DNA from: Bryopsis sp. KO-2023
Taxonomy: Eukaryota; Chlorophyta; Ulvophyceae; Bryopsidales; Bryopsidaceae
Reading direction: 5' to 3'
DNA length: 64,000 nucleotides
Assembly: GCA_030272585.1 (NCBI GenBank)
Contig: BSYQ01000013.1
Span: 682,001-746,000, forward strand
Position 1 is the first letter of the stretch, and every line of letters starts with the position of its first letter. The notes under the pieces are model-generated. The model was given only the letters and a program-made list of their open reading frames with translations, made no database searches and was not told where the DNA came from. The position numbers were made by a program, and so were the translations under genes. Positions 10,531-26,710 of this stretch are shown here, piece by piece.

Positions 10531-13500
10531 TCAAATGGTGTTTTCGTGTCCAGGCAACCCGTAGAAACACTTTCCGAAACACTGTCCTGGCTCAGCGAAA
10601 TGCGAATGCAAATCTTTGTAGTGTGATAAGTCTTTCAAGCAAAGCCAACAGAAGCTGCACTTGCAGGATTGGCACCTATCAGAATCACACACACAGGTTT
10701 GGCATGGGGTTGCTTGTGTGTCTTACTTTTGTAAAATGGGCGGTGAGATGTTGCGGACAATGAGCATTAGATGAAGTAAAGTAGGCACATGGGTAGGAAA
10801 GCTTTCAAAAAAGAAAAATCCTTGACGCGCACTAAGTGTTTTTTCTTCTTTATCTTTATTTCTTTATTTCTTATTTTTTTGGGGGGGAAATTCCCAGCAT
10901 TCTTACTCTAACGCATAATGCTTGAATTTTGATTATTGCTATATATTTTTCTTTCCTCTTTATTTTGGGGGGGGGACTTTTTCACAGAAAACCCAGATGA
11001 CAAATCACAGGAATATTTCTCAAGACAAAAATACCACCCTCCTGAAAGAAAAAAAAAAAAGAAAAAGGATCATCGTTGTGTGCTAATATTCGGCAAGAAG
11101 AAACAAAGAAAAAAAAACTGGGAAAAAGGGCCAAAAAAATATCAGAAAAAATAAAGAAGAAGAATGGTTTCCTAGTGGGCACTTACGTTATGGCATTACA
11201 TTCTTCAGATTCCTCCTTCATGCCATGCTGTTGGCATTTAGGACACCTTTTTATTCGACCTTCGTTAAGCATTTGCATCATGGCTGTATCTTCTTCTTTT
11301 CCAGTCCTGGCCCTACGTCCAAAATCACACACAGGCTTCAAATCTTCCTGTTTTTTTACTGGTAATTTTTTTGGGAAGTGTGTGTGTGTGTGCCATTGAG
11401 GACTTGAATGACTCAAATAAGAAATTGATTGTGTTGGACAAATATATATATATATATATATAACGTATATATCTCGTTGTTCCTTATTGCTGGATATTTT
11501 GCCCCCCCCTCCTCTTCTTACAATTGAAATTCTTCGCATGTCATATTTTCATGCCATTCCACTTCACAGTTTCTGCACCAGAGCCGGACGCAAACTGGAC
11601 AAAGAAAATTAACCTATGCACACACAACGATGTCACTCATCTCCCCACCACCCAACAAGCGTGCAGTACATTAAGACAGCAGCATTCCCCCCCCACACAC
11701 AGGGGGGCTAAATCACCTCGTTGTGGACGGCCTTTGTTGGGCAAGTAAATAATGTAAATACCCAATGTAAATAAACATTCATTCATTCATTCATTCATTC
11801 ATCCCCTCCCCCCTTACAAAACGCTCTAAATTAAGAACAACTTCAAATGCACATACTGCCCCCCCCCCCCCCTGTTTTCGGGATGATAAGTGCATTTCAC
11901 AACCAAGAGCTTCCACCATACTCAAAGTACACACACGAAAAAGAAACGAAGAGAAAAAGACTGAAAAAAACGAAAAATAACAATGAAAAGAGTAGCCATG
12001 AGTTAATCATGAGTGTCAATTTCTGCGTATCCTCTTTCCATATCGAGGGTGAAAACCCTCCCCTGCATTTGTGGGCAATGCAGTTTTTTTTTGCCTGGAC
12101 CCCTTGATACTTGGATGGGACCAGACGATCACGGTTTATCGAAAATATTAACCCCTCATTTCTCTCATTTCCTTTTTTTTTATATTTTTTTAATATGTTT
12201 ACCCGATCGTCTGGTATTTCCAGCACTCCGGAGCATTCTCCATCCGGACAGCGAACGAGACTGCCTCCACTGTTGTTCACCGATGCATTTAATGTTGCAG
12301 ATAAAAACCTATGGCGGAGCGCATCCTGGTCAGCACCTTTTGAATTTAAATTCTAAGATTTTTGAAATAAAAAAATATTGTTCGAAACATCCTCCTCATA
12401 CTACAAAATTTGTAGTACAACTGTGTCATCTTGAAGTTATTTTCAAAAAGGATATTTCAGGGCACCAGCATGGTTCTCTAAATAAAACACACCCCAATAT
12501 TCTATTACTGAATCTATAAAAGAAAAAAACAACCAAAAAAAAAAGGGAATCACCTCAAAAACTCTTCCTCTGTCAAAACGGTCTCGACATCCCCTTGGGA
12601 TAGGGTGCATCTTTTTTTCTGTAGCGATGCTCCAGGTGCTGAAGTTTTTTCAGGGCATTTGGGGCATGGTTCAGATTGACAGGATGGACAGCTCACAGGC
12701 ACCGTCCCAGACCTAGCATCCAGAAAAACAAGAAAAGGCCAGGCTCAAGAAAAAAATAACCTCCAAAAAAAAGCCCAGGTTGTAAAAAAGCTTTGAGAAT
12801 CGACACTTGATCGTGTCGGCAGAAAACAAAAAATCCCATCAGAGGTCCCTTTGCTTGATTTTTTCTTCGTTTCTGTTCTTCAAAATGCACAAGTCCTTAT
12901 TTTTAAATTCATGTACAGAAATCTATTGTTGGCATCCACACTTTATCCTTTATTCTTTCATATTTTTTTTTCTGTTATTTTCAGTCTTTTTTTTGCGTTG
13001 CTACTACTCCCACCTGAGTGCCTTCAATATCATCTGTCTGACACAATCTCGGCACATGCGATGCTCGCAGCTGTCCACCAGAAACACGTTCTCTATTTCC
13101 ACCTCCACCAGACAAATTGGACAATTGAACGTCGAATCATTGGGATGCCCCGAGGCTGTTGCCACCGAAGATTCAGATGTCACAGATGCCCCTGAACATG
13201 CAATCGGGGCTGGGTTTGCATCTAGGGATGTATGTGGGGATGCATCTGGGTTTGCATATAGGGATGCATCTGGGGATGCATTTGGGGATGCATCTGGGGA
13301 TGCATTTGGGGATGCATCTGGGGATGCATTTGGGGATGCAGTCGTGGTACTTCCAGAAGCAGCAGCCCAAGGAGGTCTTGAAGATTCTGCCACAGGTTCG
13401 GGGGATGCCAACAGAGGTGGCGATGGAAGTGGAGGTGTATCTTGGGATGCATCTATAAACTGTGAATGAAACAATATAAAAAACAAGGAATAAAAAAAGA

Positions 13501-14361
13501 CTAAAAAAGAGCAGAGAGGAATTTCAGGTTGGATAGTAGCAAGGTGTTAAATTTATGGATGTCTGGAGGAAGAGGGTGACATTCGAACCCGACCATGCAG
13601 AACCTGCTTTGTTATTGTTTGAGTGGAGGGATTCACATCACTCACCTGGATCTATGCAATACTTTAAGAAAAAAAAAGGATAATTGCCAGTGTGTGTGCG
13701 TGTATAAAATTTTTAGCCCCTACCATACCTGTAAAAATGGATTTTCAATCAATTCCTGGTGCATCACCACTGGTGGTTTCTTGCGACGCATACCTAAATA
13801 TATTTTTACACGCAACATCCGAAACAAATCAGAGCTTTTTTTTTTTGGAGTGAGTTTTGGTCCTTCTCCTTGACATTGAGAATTGGTGTATTTTGATCCC
13901 TAATGATTCTCATTGTTTCTTTCTTGTTCGTTTATTATATATATATATATATATATATTTTCTTTTTTTTTTGGGGGGGGGGGAGGGGAAGGGGGTGCTA
14001 AAAGAAAAAGCAAGAGCAAAAACAAAAAAAGGAAAAGAAAATTGGGACATGAAATTTAAAGGAATTATCCCTCTCTCTCAACTTTTAATTCATGCTTTTG
14101 AACCGTACTCTTTTGTCGATTGATTTCGATCAATTCGCACATGGCCGCGACGACTGCACATTTCATTCGAATGATTTCAAACCAATTGGCTCGAATCGCC
14201 TCATCGTGTTTCAATTCGGCTTCGATCCGTGCGGCCTCCAATTCCCGAGGCCTGGATTTCGCAGCTCGGCTCCCCTCTCTGTTCAATCCATCCAATTCGT
14301 CCTGCAGCTCGATAAGTGTTTTTTGGTTGGACGGATGATTCATGCTCATGCCACAATCCAT
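10531..14361 (-). CDS. RBR-type (RING1-IBR-RING2) E3 ubiquitin ligase
   Basis: Exons in coding order: 14361-14109, 13793-13729, 13459-13014, 12712-12554, 12308-12203, about 12094-12057, 11594-11522, 11312-11187, 10675-10531 (TGA). RING1 is CPIC...DSCEHRMCRDC...SCPSC across exons 3-4. IBR starts VRCPDGEC and ends CVRLWCRNCEVEWHENMTC, a full C-x4-C-x2-C-x4-H-x4-C. RING2 is RCPKC...ECNAITCQSCKCSFCWLC; the catalytic cysteine of RBR ligases (family knowledge) should be the C after NAIT. The N-terminus has a charged helix and exon 3 encodes ASPNASPD repeats from a 12-bp repeat (about 13222-13340). All junctions are in phase except that of the small IBR exon (12094-12057), which is off by one base beside an A9 run. 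RBR enzymes pass ubiquitin from E2 to substrate through a thioester. The gene is head-to-head with METAP2, starts 282 bases apart. Confidence 0.85.
13222..13340. repeat. 12-bp coding minisatellite (GGGGATGCATCT / GGGGATGCATTT)
   Basis: Alternating 12-base words in exon 3 of the RBR gene. On the coding (minus) strand they give repeats of ASP(D/N). The period is a multiple of three, so copy number can change without frameshift. Confidence 0.9.
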
Positions 14362-14643
14362 TTCGAAGCTGATCACCCAAAGACAGCCACAACACAAAAC
14401 ACTGCTTGGAGTTTGAAGAAAATCGTGTTGATGGGAAAAGAACAACACGGCGATCAATCCGCACCATTTCTGCGTGGATTCTCGCCGACTTTCCTCCAGT
14501 CGGACGGGAAGATGTGTGCTGTGACGTATCTGTGAATCAGATTCTGTCTGGCAGCGATTTTGTTTTTTTTTTCTGTGTTTTTCTTTTCGCGAGTCGAAGT
14601 CGTTTGGCCTGGGTTGGAGGCGATCGGAGTTTCTTGTTGAAAT
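14362..14643. promoter_or_regulatory. shared 5' region between the RBR ligase and METAP2
   Basis: The two start codons are 282 bases apart and point away from each other, so both promoters must lie in or overlap this interval. I see no clear TATA box. A T-rich tract (TTTGTTTTTTTTTTCTG) lies at about 14558-14578 upstream of METAP2. Confidence 0.5.
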
Positions 14644-19176
<4,533 letters not shown>

Positions 19177-19179
19177 TTA

Positions 19180-20928
19180 GTAACCTTGTGGCCATGTTTT
19201 TCTTTCTTCTTAATATCTCCAATCATTGGAGCAAGGGGGAGCGAAAGAATTTGACTGACGGTAGATGCCCTAGTTTTTGATGAGTCATCGAGGCAGATTG
19301 GTCGACGGTCAAGGAAAATCCACTTTTGAGCTGATGTGTGTGTGCATTGTGTAGTTTTTTTTTCGAGGGGATTGTGGTTTTCCCTGGGCAATGATATAGG
19401 TTTTGTTTCTGGTGTGTGCGTGGGGGGGGGGGCATGTTTTTGGGATGCAGGTTTGGGTTGGTGGAATTTGGGGGACTGTTTTCTCCATTCTTTTCGGGAT
19501 CTGATGAGGGTAAAGCTTGCCGACCTAATGGTTGAGTTAGGGGGGATTTCTGTGAAGGGACACCACAGGAAATGAGTTTCAGGTTGGTTTTTAGCTAGTC
19601 AGGGTTTGTGGATTTCAGTTGAGTGAGAAAAGTACGAGGCACGGGGGGTTGGGGGTTGCTTTTGGGTTCATTGTTGGTAATTTTGATGAACAGTTGGAAG
19701 GTTGCATGAAAAGAATGGCTGCTGTTGTGACTCTTCCCTTTGGTGATTTCCTGAGAGAGCTTTTTCTCATTGGGAACAAGAAAAAGAAAAAGAAAAGAAA
19801 GCAATCTCCCAATCCAGAGCTGCAGGAGGGGGAAATCCGATCAGTATTCTCAGCAACATTCTTTTTGTGAGCCAGGGGCCGTCCAGGGACATAATTGTTG
19901 AACGAACTCACACTGATTTTCCCCATGTCAATATCTGATTGGCATTCAAAGATGCAATAGTGCTGAGTTTTGGCCTACGCCCATCTCGGTGGTGCGCTGT
20001 CAACGGAATATCACGTTGCATTGCGTGAGCGTTGTTTTACTGTGCGTTACTAAGCGTGAATGTAAAAGTAGGCATGCAAACCTTAAAATGAGGTCGTCTC
20101 ACAGTTTTTGCCCCAAAGCAAAACGCACAGAACAATACAACCTTGTGCGGTTGGCGAAACAGAACCTCACGGGGGTTAAGAGCGCCATCCTCTTCCTTCT
20201 TATCGAAACTCGGAGCACAAGATGGACGACCCCATGGCGATTGTAAGCGTCCAAACCTTGCTTACATTCCAGCTGGTGGGGGTTGCCTCATCGCTGTTGC
20301 GTGCTTGGAGTGGCAATCAGTCATTTTCACTTTTCGTTTGCAGGATGGCAATGGAGATGCTCTGATCCAGCCGCTTCTCCCTCTCCAGTCCCGTGGTTTG
20401 CCCGTCGAGGGGTGGGGTGTGCTCGCGAGGGAGCCCCCTCTTTTGTTTCGGATTTCCCATTGGACCGTGTTTGTCATAGTTGCTGATGTCCAGATCAAAA
20501 GCGCCACAATGTCGTGTCCGTTGCCGCCACACTGATTCCACCTCATCCGCACGAGGTCCTCGGCAGCTGGTTGGGTTGTCCCTCCGTCGCAAACCTTTCG
20601 AAAAGAAAAGCGAGCAACCGGTTGGAAAAACAAGGACTCTCGGAAGTAGCAGAGGAGCGCGAACAGGCTCGGGCCGCTCGCGGAATTATTATTTTTTTTA
20701 GGTGAGAGAGAGCCCGCATACAGGAAAAAGAGGACGAGAAAAACTAGAGAAAAGCGACTCGCGCGCGCGTGTGGCCTCCGTTGCTGATTCGATCATCTTT
20801 ATTCTGCGCGAACGACCCCACATCTTTTTGGCCGAGATGGATGTGATTATATTTTGCCCCAAAATCCAAAAAACACTTCCCACCCCCTTGATTTTCTTGT
20901 TGTAATTTAGTAGGACCACGTGCCCCCA
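19180..20928. other. spacer between METAP2 and the glutamine synthetase homologue
   Basis: T-rich and G-rich in the first half, then a more GC-balanced, codon-like stretch at 20000-20750 with short open frames on both strands. One + frame ends in a charged helix (EKQGLSEVAEEREQARAAR, about 20620-20680). No recognised domain; it may hold the 5' UTR of the next gene. Confidence 0.35.
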
Positions 20929-23900
20929 ATGGAAATTGAGCAAGAGTCTGCTCCCCGATCGGGCTTTGCGCCAACCCTGCCAGCGACTTTGGATGCGGGC
21001 TCCAAGGTACGTCCCAGTCCTAAAAAGTCCCTCCTGCCTCGAACACCGATATGTAATAAAAATATGCGCACCGTCTGTCTCCAAGTGGTGGTGTGTCTCT
21101 GTACATATGTCTGTTTGGGTCTGTCCAGCCAACTAGTGTTTTTTTAACCTCCGAGATGGGGCATCTTCTAAGTCCCCCCGGCAGGATACCACGCGATATC
21201 GATCGTTGCAACGCGTTGAACGGCAAGGTGGGATGAAAATCGAACACGAGTACCACCACTACAGAAACCCTCTACGGGAAGGTGAACTTTTCCGAGCTCC
21301 AAAAAAATTTGCGGAGGAGGGCAGCGAAAAAACGGGGCGACAGAGATGATTACGATAGAGGGTGATGTTATGTGCGCTGAGTGTCAGTGGGGGGTTCTGG
21401 ACGCCTGTCAGGTGATTGCGGAGTACATATGGTTGGGGGGTTCGGGAACTGATCTCCGCAGCCTTGCAAAAGTGCTGGAGACAGCGCCGACGCGATTGGA
21501 GCATTTGCCGGATTGGCATGTCGACGGAAGCTGCTCGGGCCTGGCGTTACCAGACGACTACTATGTATATCTCAAGCCACAGGCGTATTATCCCGATCCT
21601 TTTCGGGGCGGGCAAAATGTGCTCGTTCTTTGCGGGACGTACGTTTACAAAGAGGTGCGTTTCGTAGGTCTTCTTTTTTAGTTCAGTGTGTCTGTGGGTG
21701 TGGGGGGGGGGTTCAAGTTGGTGGCAGCCACTCGTCGCTCATTTAGTCGTCAGTCATCCCTGCGCACGTGCTCACCCTCGTCGAGTACCGCGCACGAGTA
21801 CTAAGCTCGTAGGGGCTTAGATGGTTTCGTGGCGATGCAAACAGGCTTCGAACTCGGGACAAGCTTCGGACTTGTTGCCCCACGCGACGAATAATCGCTT
21901 TCCTTGTAAACGTGTGATGGAGTTGGCATCAACGAGCCAGCCCACGTTCTCGGTCGATCAAGAGTACACGATAACGAACCCGTCAACGTCGTGGATAGTG
22001 AGTTCGTCCGTGGGTTCGATTCCCGTGCAAGGAGCGCCAAGTTTTTGTGGAACAGGTTGGGGCTGCTATGACGTAATCCCTTGTGTAGAAAACGAGACCC
22101 ACGTGATTTTTTCGTCTTTTAAAGTTTTTCTGCAAATATTTCATGATTGAAGTACAAAAAAACATAGATATATTTTTCTCTTGGCTTGGTGCAACTTCGA
22201 GTTTTTGTTTTTTTTAAGAATAAATGCATTTGAAAAGAAAGAGAGAGGGTTTGGGGGGTTTCAAATTTGTCTCTTTCCCTCTGGTCTGCTCTGTTTTTTT
22301 TTTGTTTTTTTTTTTTCCAAGACCAAATGGTTGTGGTTGATGCAACAGGTAGCGGAGTTGTCTCAGGAAGAGAAGTTTCGGAATCTTTCCTTGTGGCATG
22401 CTTGCATGCAGGGCTCAAAATATCAAGTGAGTATTTATTTTTTTTGAATGTTTGAGAAAAATTCCTGGTTCAATACCTTTGTTCTCGACACCTGGGAGCT
22501 CAGTACACCCCCCCCCCAAAAAAAAAAATAAAAAAAAAATAGACCAGCTTTGGCCTTGACAGGGTTTGAAAGGGAAAAGTCAGTGTATTTTTTCTCATTA
22601 TTTTTTGGAATGGCTGTTTCAAACCTGACCTGGCCAACGAGAGAGAATAATTGGCCATCCCTGTGTGGAATATATTGAAACGGCATGCCTATTCATGCTT
22701 CCTCACATTTCTGTAGAGCTTCCGCCAGCAAGATAAAACAATTTTTTTTTTAAATTCCTATCAAAACGTGAGAATAATTTTTTAAACGCAGTATTTTTCC
22801 TATCAATATGGGGTAATGATCTTCACCCCCCCCCTCTTAATTTCTCCTAAAAACCAACAGCCATATTTACCCAAGAGTGTCTTGCTTTTCAGCCTCTTCT
22901 GCCCTTGCATGCCGGGGACAATGGGTGTATCACTTGGGCCCCTGCGAAGGCATTGCAATGGCCGACGAGCTCTGGGTCAGCCGATATGTGCTGCTGAGGT
23001 CAGCCGAGATTCACCGGCTCAACGTCACATTCGACCCTGAGCCCGTGCCTTCGAATAATTTGCAACCGCTGTGCTGTTCCGTGGAGTTCAGCACGAACGA
23101 AACGAGGACCCCCGAGACAGGGATCGAAGTGATAGCGACACACATTGAGGCTCTCAAAGAAAATCACATCAGACATGTCGTGGCGTATGGGAAAGGGTAT
23201 CTTCAGAGATTATCTATTCCTCATCAGGTGTGTGTGGGAATTTTTTTTCCAGAGGAGCACCAAAGCAAGTTTCTTGTTGCTGTTTTTTTCCGGAGCTTGC
23301 GTTTTGTGGTCTTATTTCGTGTTGGGGGTTTCGTGGGGTTATTTTGTGTTAATTGGGGTTCCGTGGGGTTGTTTTTTCAGTTTTTTCGGTTATTTAAACT
23401 GTTAGATGGATAGTTTCCAGCTTTTTTCTTTATCGATCCATTAAAAGCAGATGGCGCTCATGCCTTGCTATTTCGATTTGTCTGGGAAAATCGCAGGATG
23501 TTCTTCGGCAACGGTGTCGGGAGTTCACTTCAGGCTACGGCAACAAAGCCACGTCCATCATGATTCCCCACTCGACCAGAATGAGGCGGTGTGGGCATTA
23601 CATCGATCAGCGCCCCGCTTCCAACATGGACCCTTACCTCGTCACAGCATTGCTGGTTTCAACCACGCTCGGAGTGCCGCTGAGGGCGGCCGCTGGCGAA
23701 AACATTGCTGGAGTCGGAGGTGGATCAGAGTATGGTCTTGGAGGGGGTAAGTGTGGGGCGTGGGTGGGTGTGAAACACGTATGGAGTAATGTAGTTGCTG
23801 TAGTGATTTCCCAGCATGACCTTGATGGTCGTGGGGGGAGCAATGAGGGGCGCTTGGTGATTGGTTGTGAATTATTTATGTTGAATCATTTGCAGCGACT

Positions 23901-24005
23901 CCGCCGAGCTCCCTAGAGCCTCAAGACATAGACATGCTCGAATCTGGATGCAAGATTCAGCTGACGCTCATTGGCTCTCTGTTGAGTCCGTTTTCTCGAA
24001 CTTAG
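20929..24005 (+). CDS. glutamine synthetase homologue (eukaryotic GSII fold) with a depleted active site
   Basis: Seven exons: 20929-21006, 21412-21654, 21845-22055, 22349-22426, 22893-23227, 23497-23746, 23896-24005 (TAG); 435 codons, all phases agree. Family landmarks in order: AEYIWLGGSGTDLRS (beta-grasp), WHVDGSCSG, LKPQAYYPDPFRGG, PCKRVMELAS, DQEYT, GAPSFCGTG, GREVSES, ACLHAGLKIS, GQWVYHLGPCEGIAM, TFDPEPVP, FSTNETR, and DQRPASNMDPYLV. Changes against known GSII: the metal/ammonium-site glutamates of NAEVMP and QWE are replaced (the latter is QWV), the GAGxHTN histidine motif reads LCCSVEF, and the S(I/V)R(I/V)PR nucleotide-site arginines read SIMIPHS. The glutamate-binding RPASN motif is kept. 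GS makes glutamine from glutamate, ammonia and ATP; this protein probably cannot, and may be a structural or regulatory paralogue. It is not an obvious pseudogene, because the frame is intact across seven exons. Confidence 0.85.
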
Positions 24006-24453
24006 CATTGCCGTTCCTTTTGCCAGTGTCGTGATGTTTCCCTGATTCCCCTGCCAGGGTGGAAAAAAAAAACCCAAAAAAACACGAAGTGAAACCCGTG
24101 CAACATATTCGGGGGGAAAGAAAAATTGAATAAATGCATGTGGAAGCATCATCGTGGTTTCGGTTTGATGTAGGGGTGTCATGCATGCATGCATGTGCAT
24201 TTCATTCGCATCTGGGATTCACAATGCACGTTTACCTTTATTTTGGCTGATTCTTTTTTCTTTTTTCTTTTTATTTTTGAAGGGGGTGATGTTGAGGATG
24301 GGGATTTGGACGATGAGGATGCCGGAGTATGGGAAGAGGCGTTCATCAACGAAATCGCTATGCATGAGCCTATGATTCCGGACACCCCTCCTCTCAGCCG
24401 TTGCTTTACATCCTGTTTGACACAAAAAACTTTTGCCTGAACCAAAAAAAAAA

Positions 24454-24488
<35 letters not shown>

Positions 24489-26710
24489 AAAAAAAACAGC
24501 ATGCTGCCGTAATGGATGCTGCATGATAGTAGCAATAGATCATTCTGACCCTTATTTTAAGAAAAAGTTGCAAAAAAATGCTGTTTGAAAAGCGTTTTGG
24601 TAAAGAAAGAATTATGGCGGGGGTTTTTTTCTTTTTTGAAAAGCAAAACTTGAGACTCAAAAACCATTTTTACCTTGTAAGGGCAAAGAAGAAAAAAGAG
24701 TCCTCGATGGTCGAGGCAAGAAAAGAGAGAAAAGGAAAGAGAAAAAAAAAAGGAATTATTTTTTGTTTTGTTTTTTTGGTCTGCGTTGTCTGAGTGAGAA
24801 GTGCGCTGCATTGGGGCGTGGGGAATTTTGTTGTGCAAACTGGGTGCACCCCTGCGTGCGTTTTACATTTTTGCAGGGAGTGTGTGCCGACGACCCGGAA
24901 AGAAGGGGAAAAAAAAAGAAAAAAAAAGGGAAAAGTAGGAAGAAGAAACTTCTTTGTTTTGATTCTTCTTCTCATCGTTTTGTTTTCGAAAGAAAATTCT
25001 CTCTTTTTTTTTCTTTTTTTTTGGAGTTCTTTTTGGGGATCTCTTGCTTAGTTGTCGTAAAGAAAAGGAAATATTTTTTCAAACGGATCATCATCGTCGT
25101 GTTTGCAGATTTTCAATGCAAAAAAAAAAAAAGACTTAAAACATTTCTCAAGTGCCTTTAAGAAAGAAAAGAAAAAAAAAGAGAGAGAGAGAAACAGAAG
25201 AGATGGTTCGCCAATGGGAGGGTAAGGCGTTGATTGAGGACAAAAACAAACAAAAGAAAAAAGCTGCATGAAAAAAAAAAAAAAGGGAAAAGAACCACAA
25301 AAAAAAAGCGGATTAAAAAAAAAAAAATTAGCAGCAGCAAAAAACGACAAAAGCATGGGGTTATGAATTTGGGGATTTTGATCTTTCACGCCATTGTCGA
25401 CAAGACAATGATGAGAAAAATGATGATGGGACTGATGATGTCGACACTTCACGACAATCCAACCCATCACTTTGAGAAAAACAGGCTGTCGAACCCTCTT
25501 TTATAAAAAAAAAAAGAAAGAAAAAATATTCAGTAGAGAGCCTTGTTTTTTCGCAAAATTCTTCATCATTTTTCGAACTTTTGAAGTTGTGTTTCGGCAG
25601 GAATCGTAAATTCCTGCTGGTGGAGACGGTTGAACATAGGATTGGTTTGGGGGGGGGGGAAGGGGGGGTTAGGTGAGGAAAAAAAAAGGAGGGGGTGCAA
25701 AACACAAAGGGGGAGGAAAGGGAAAAAAAAAACACCTCTATGCACAAGTCTGGTATTGGTAGATCTCTGAATCCTTCATTGAAAAAACAGAAAGGAGGAA
25801 AAGGGGTTCTTTTTTCTGTGGTTTTTTTTTTTTTTTTGAGGGAAAAAAAAAATACTTGTCTGTGCGAAGCGGGGTGCTTTTTTTTTAGTTTTCCGAAGGA
25901 TCGAGACGTGTGTTTGAAGTTGGAACGGTGGAATTTTTTTCTTTTTTCAGGGGACCCCCTGTGGGCTCAGATCAAGGGGGATCCCCGAGTCTGCTGTTGT
26001 TTGGAAAAAACAAAAAATTATCAAAACCAGAGAACCTGGAGGGGGAAAAAAAAAACCCAAATGGGATGCTGGTGTGGAAATCGTCTTATTATTTAGCCTT
26101 GTTTTCTTGTTTTTTTTATATGTATGAAATTATGTGGCTGTGTTCTCTGGGGACGAGGGTGAAGCAAAAAAAAAGGAAGGGGGGGCAGGGGGGTGTGAAG
26201 AATTTCAAAGTATTGTGGTTTGGAAGGAAAATATGGATGCACCTTGAGGAACAAAATTTAACTGCAGCCCCCCTTCTCTGATATGTACGTTTCAGGCTGT
26301 CGTGATGAACGCCGTAGGGAATTTCGATGTGGAGTGGTGTTGCTATGTGTGTCCCTGTGCGGTTGTCACCTGTGTACCATTTTTTTAACAGATATCTGTA
26401 ATCTGGCTTGGAACCTGCAATATCTGTCTGTATGTCTGTCTGTCTGTGTTTGGAGTGGAATTCTGGGGTGTTCCAATATCTTTTTGCAGCACCCCAGCCT
26501 TGCTTTCCCCTTGTGATGAATTTCAGGTCACATTTCCCCAACAAAAAACTAAAATTACAGGAAAAGCAGTTTCGATTGGTCGCTGTTGACCCGTCACTTC
26601 ATCAAAAAATCCCCACCAGATGTCCCCCTTTTGAAACAAAAAAATCTGTTCCAAATATCTGCAAACGGTGACTCGTTCGGTTTGGACCTCGGAAGAATCC
26701 CGAAACAGCG
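24006..26710. other. gene-poor stretch rich in A and G homopolymers
   Basis: Contains ATGC repeats (24180-24195), a (GA)n microsatellite (24456-24489) and many A8-A13 and T8-T16 runs. One short frame at about 24285-24440 encodes an acidic peptide (GDVEDGDLDDEDAGVWEEAF) before a stop; it could be a lone exon but has no partners. Nothing else is supported. Confidence 0.4.

Noticed and set aside
22005..22042. tRNA-like T-arm (GTGGGTTCGATTCCCGTGC)
   Set aside because: It lies inside an exon whose translation matches glutamine synthetase (IPVQGAPSFCGTG), and no D-arm or anticodon arm is found at the right distance.
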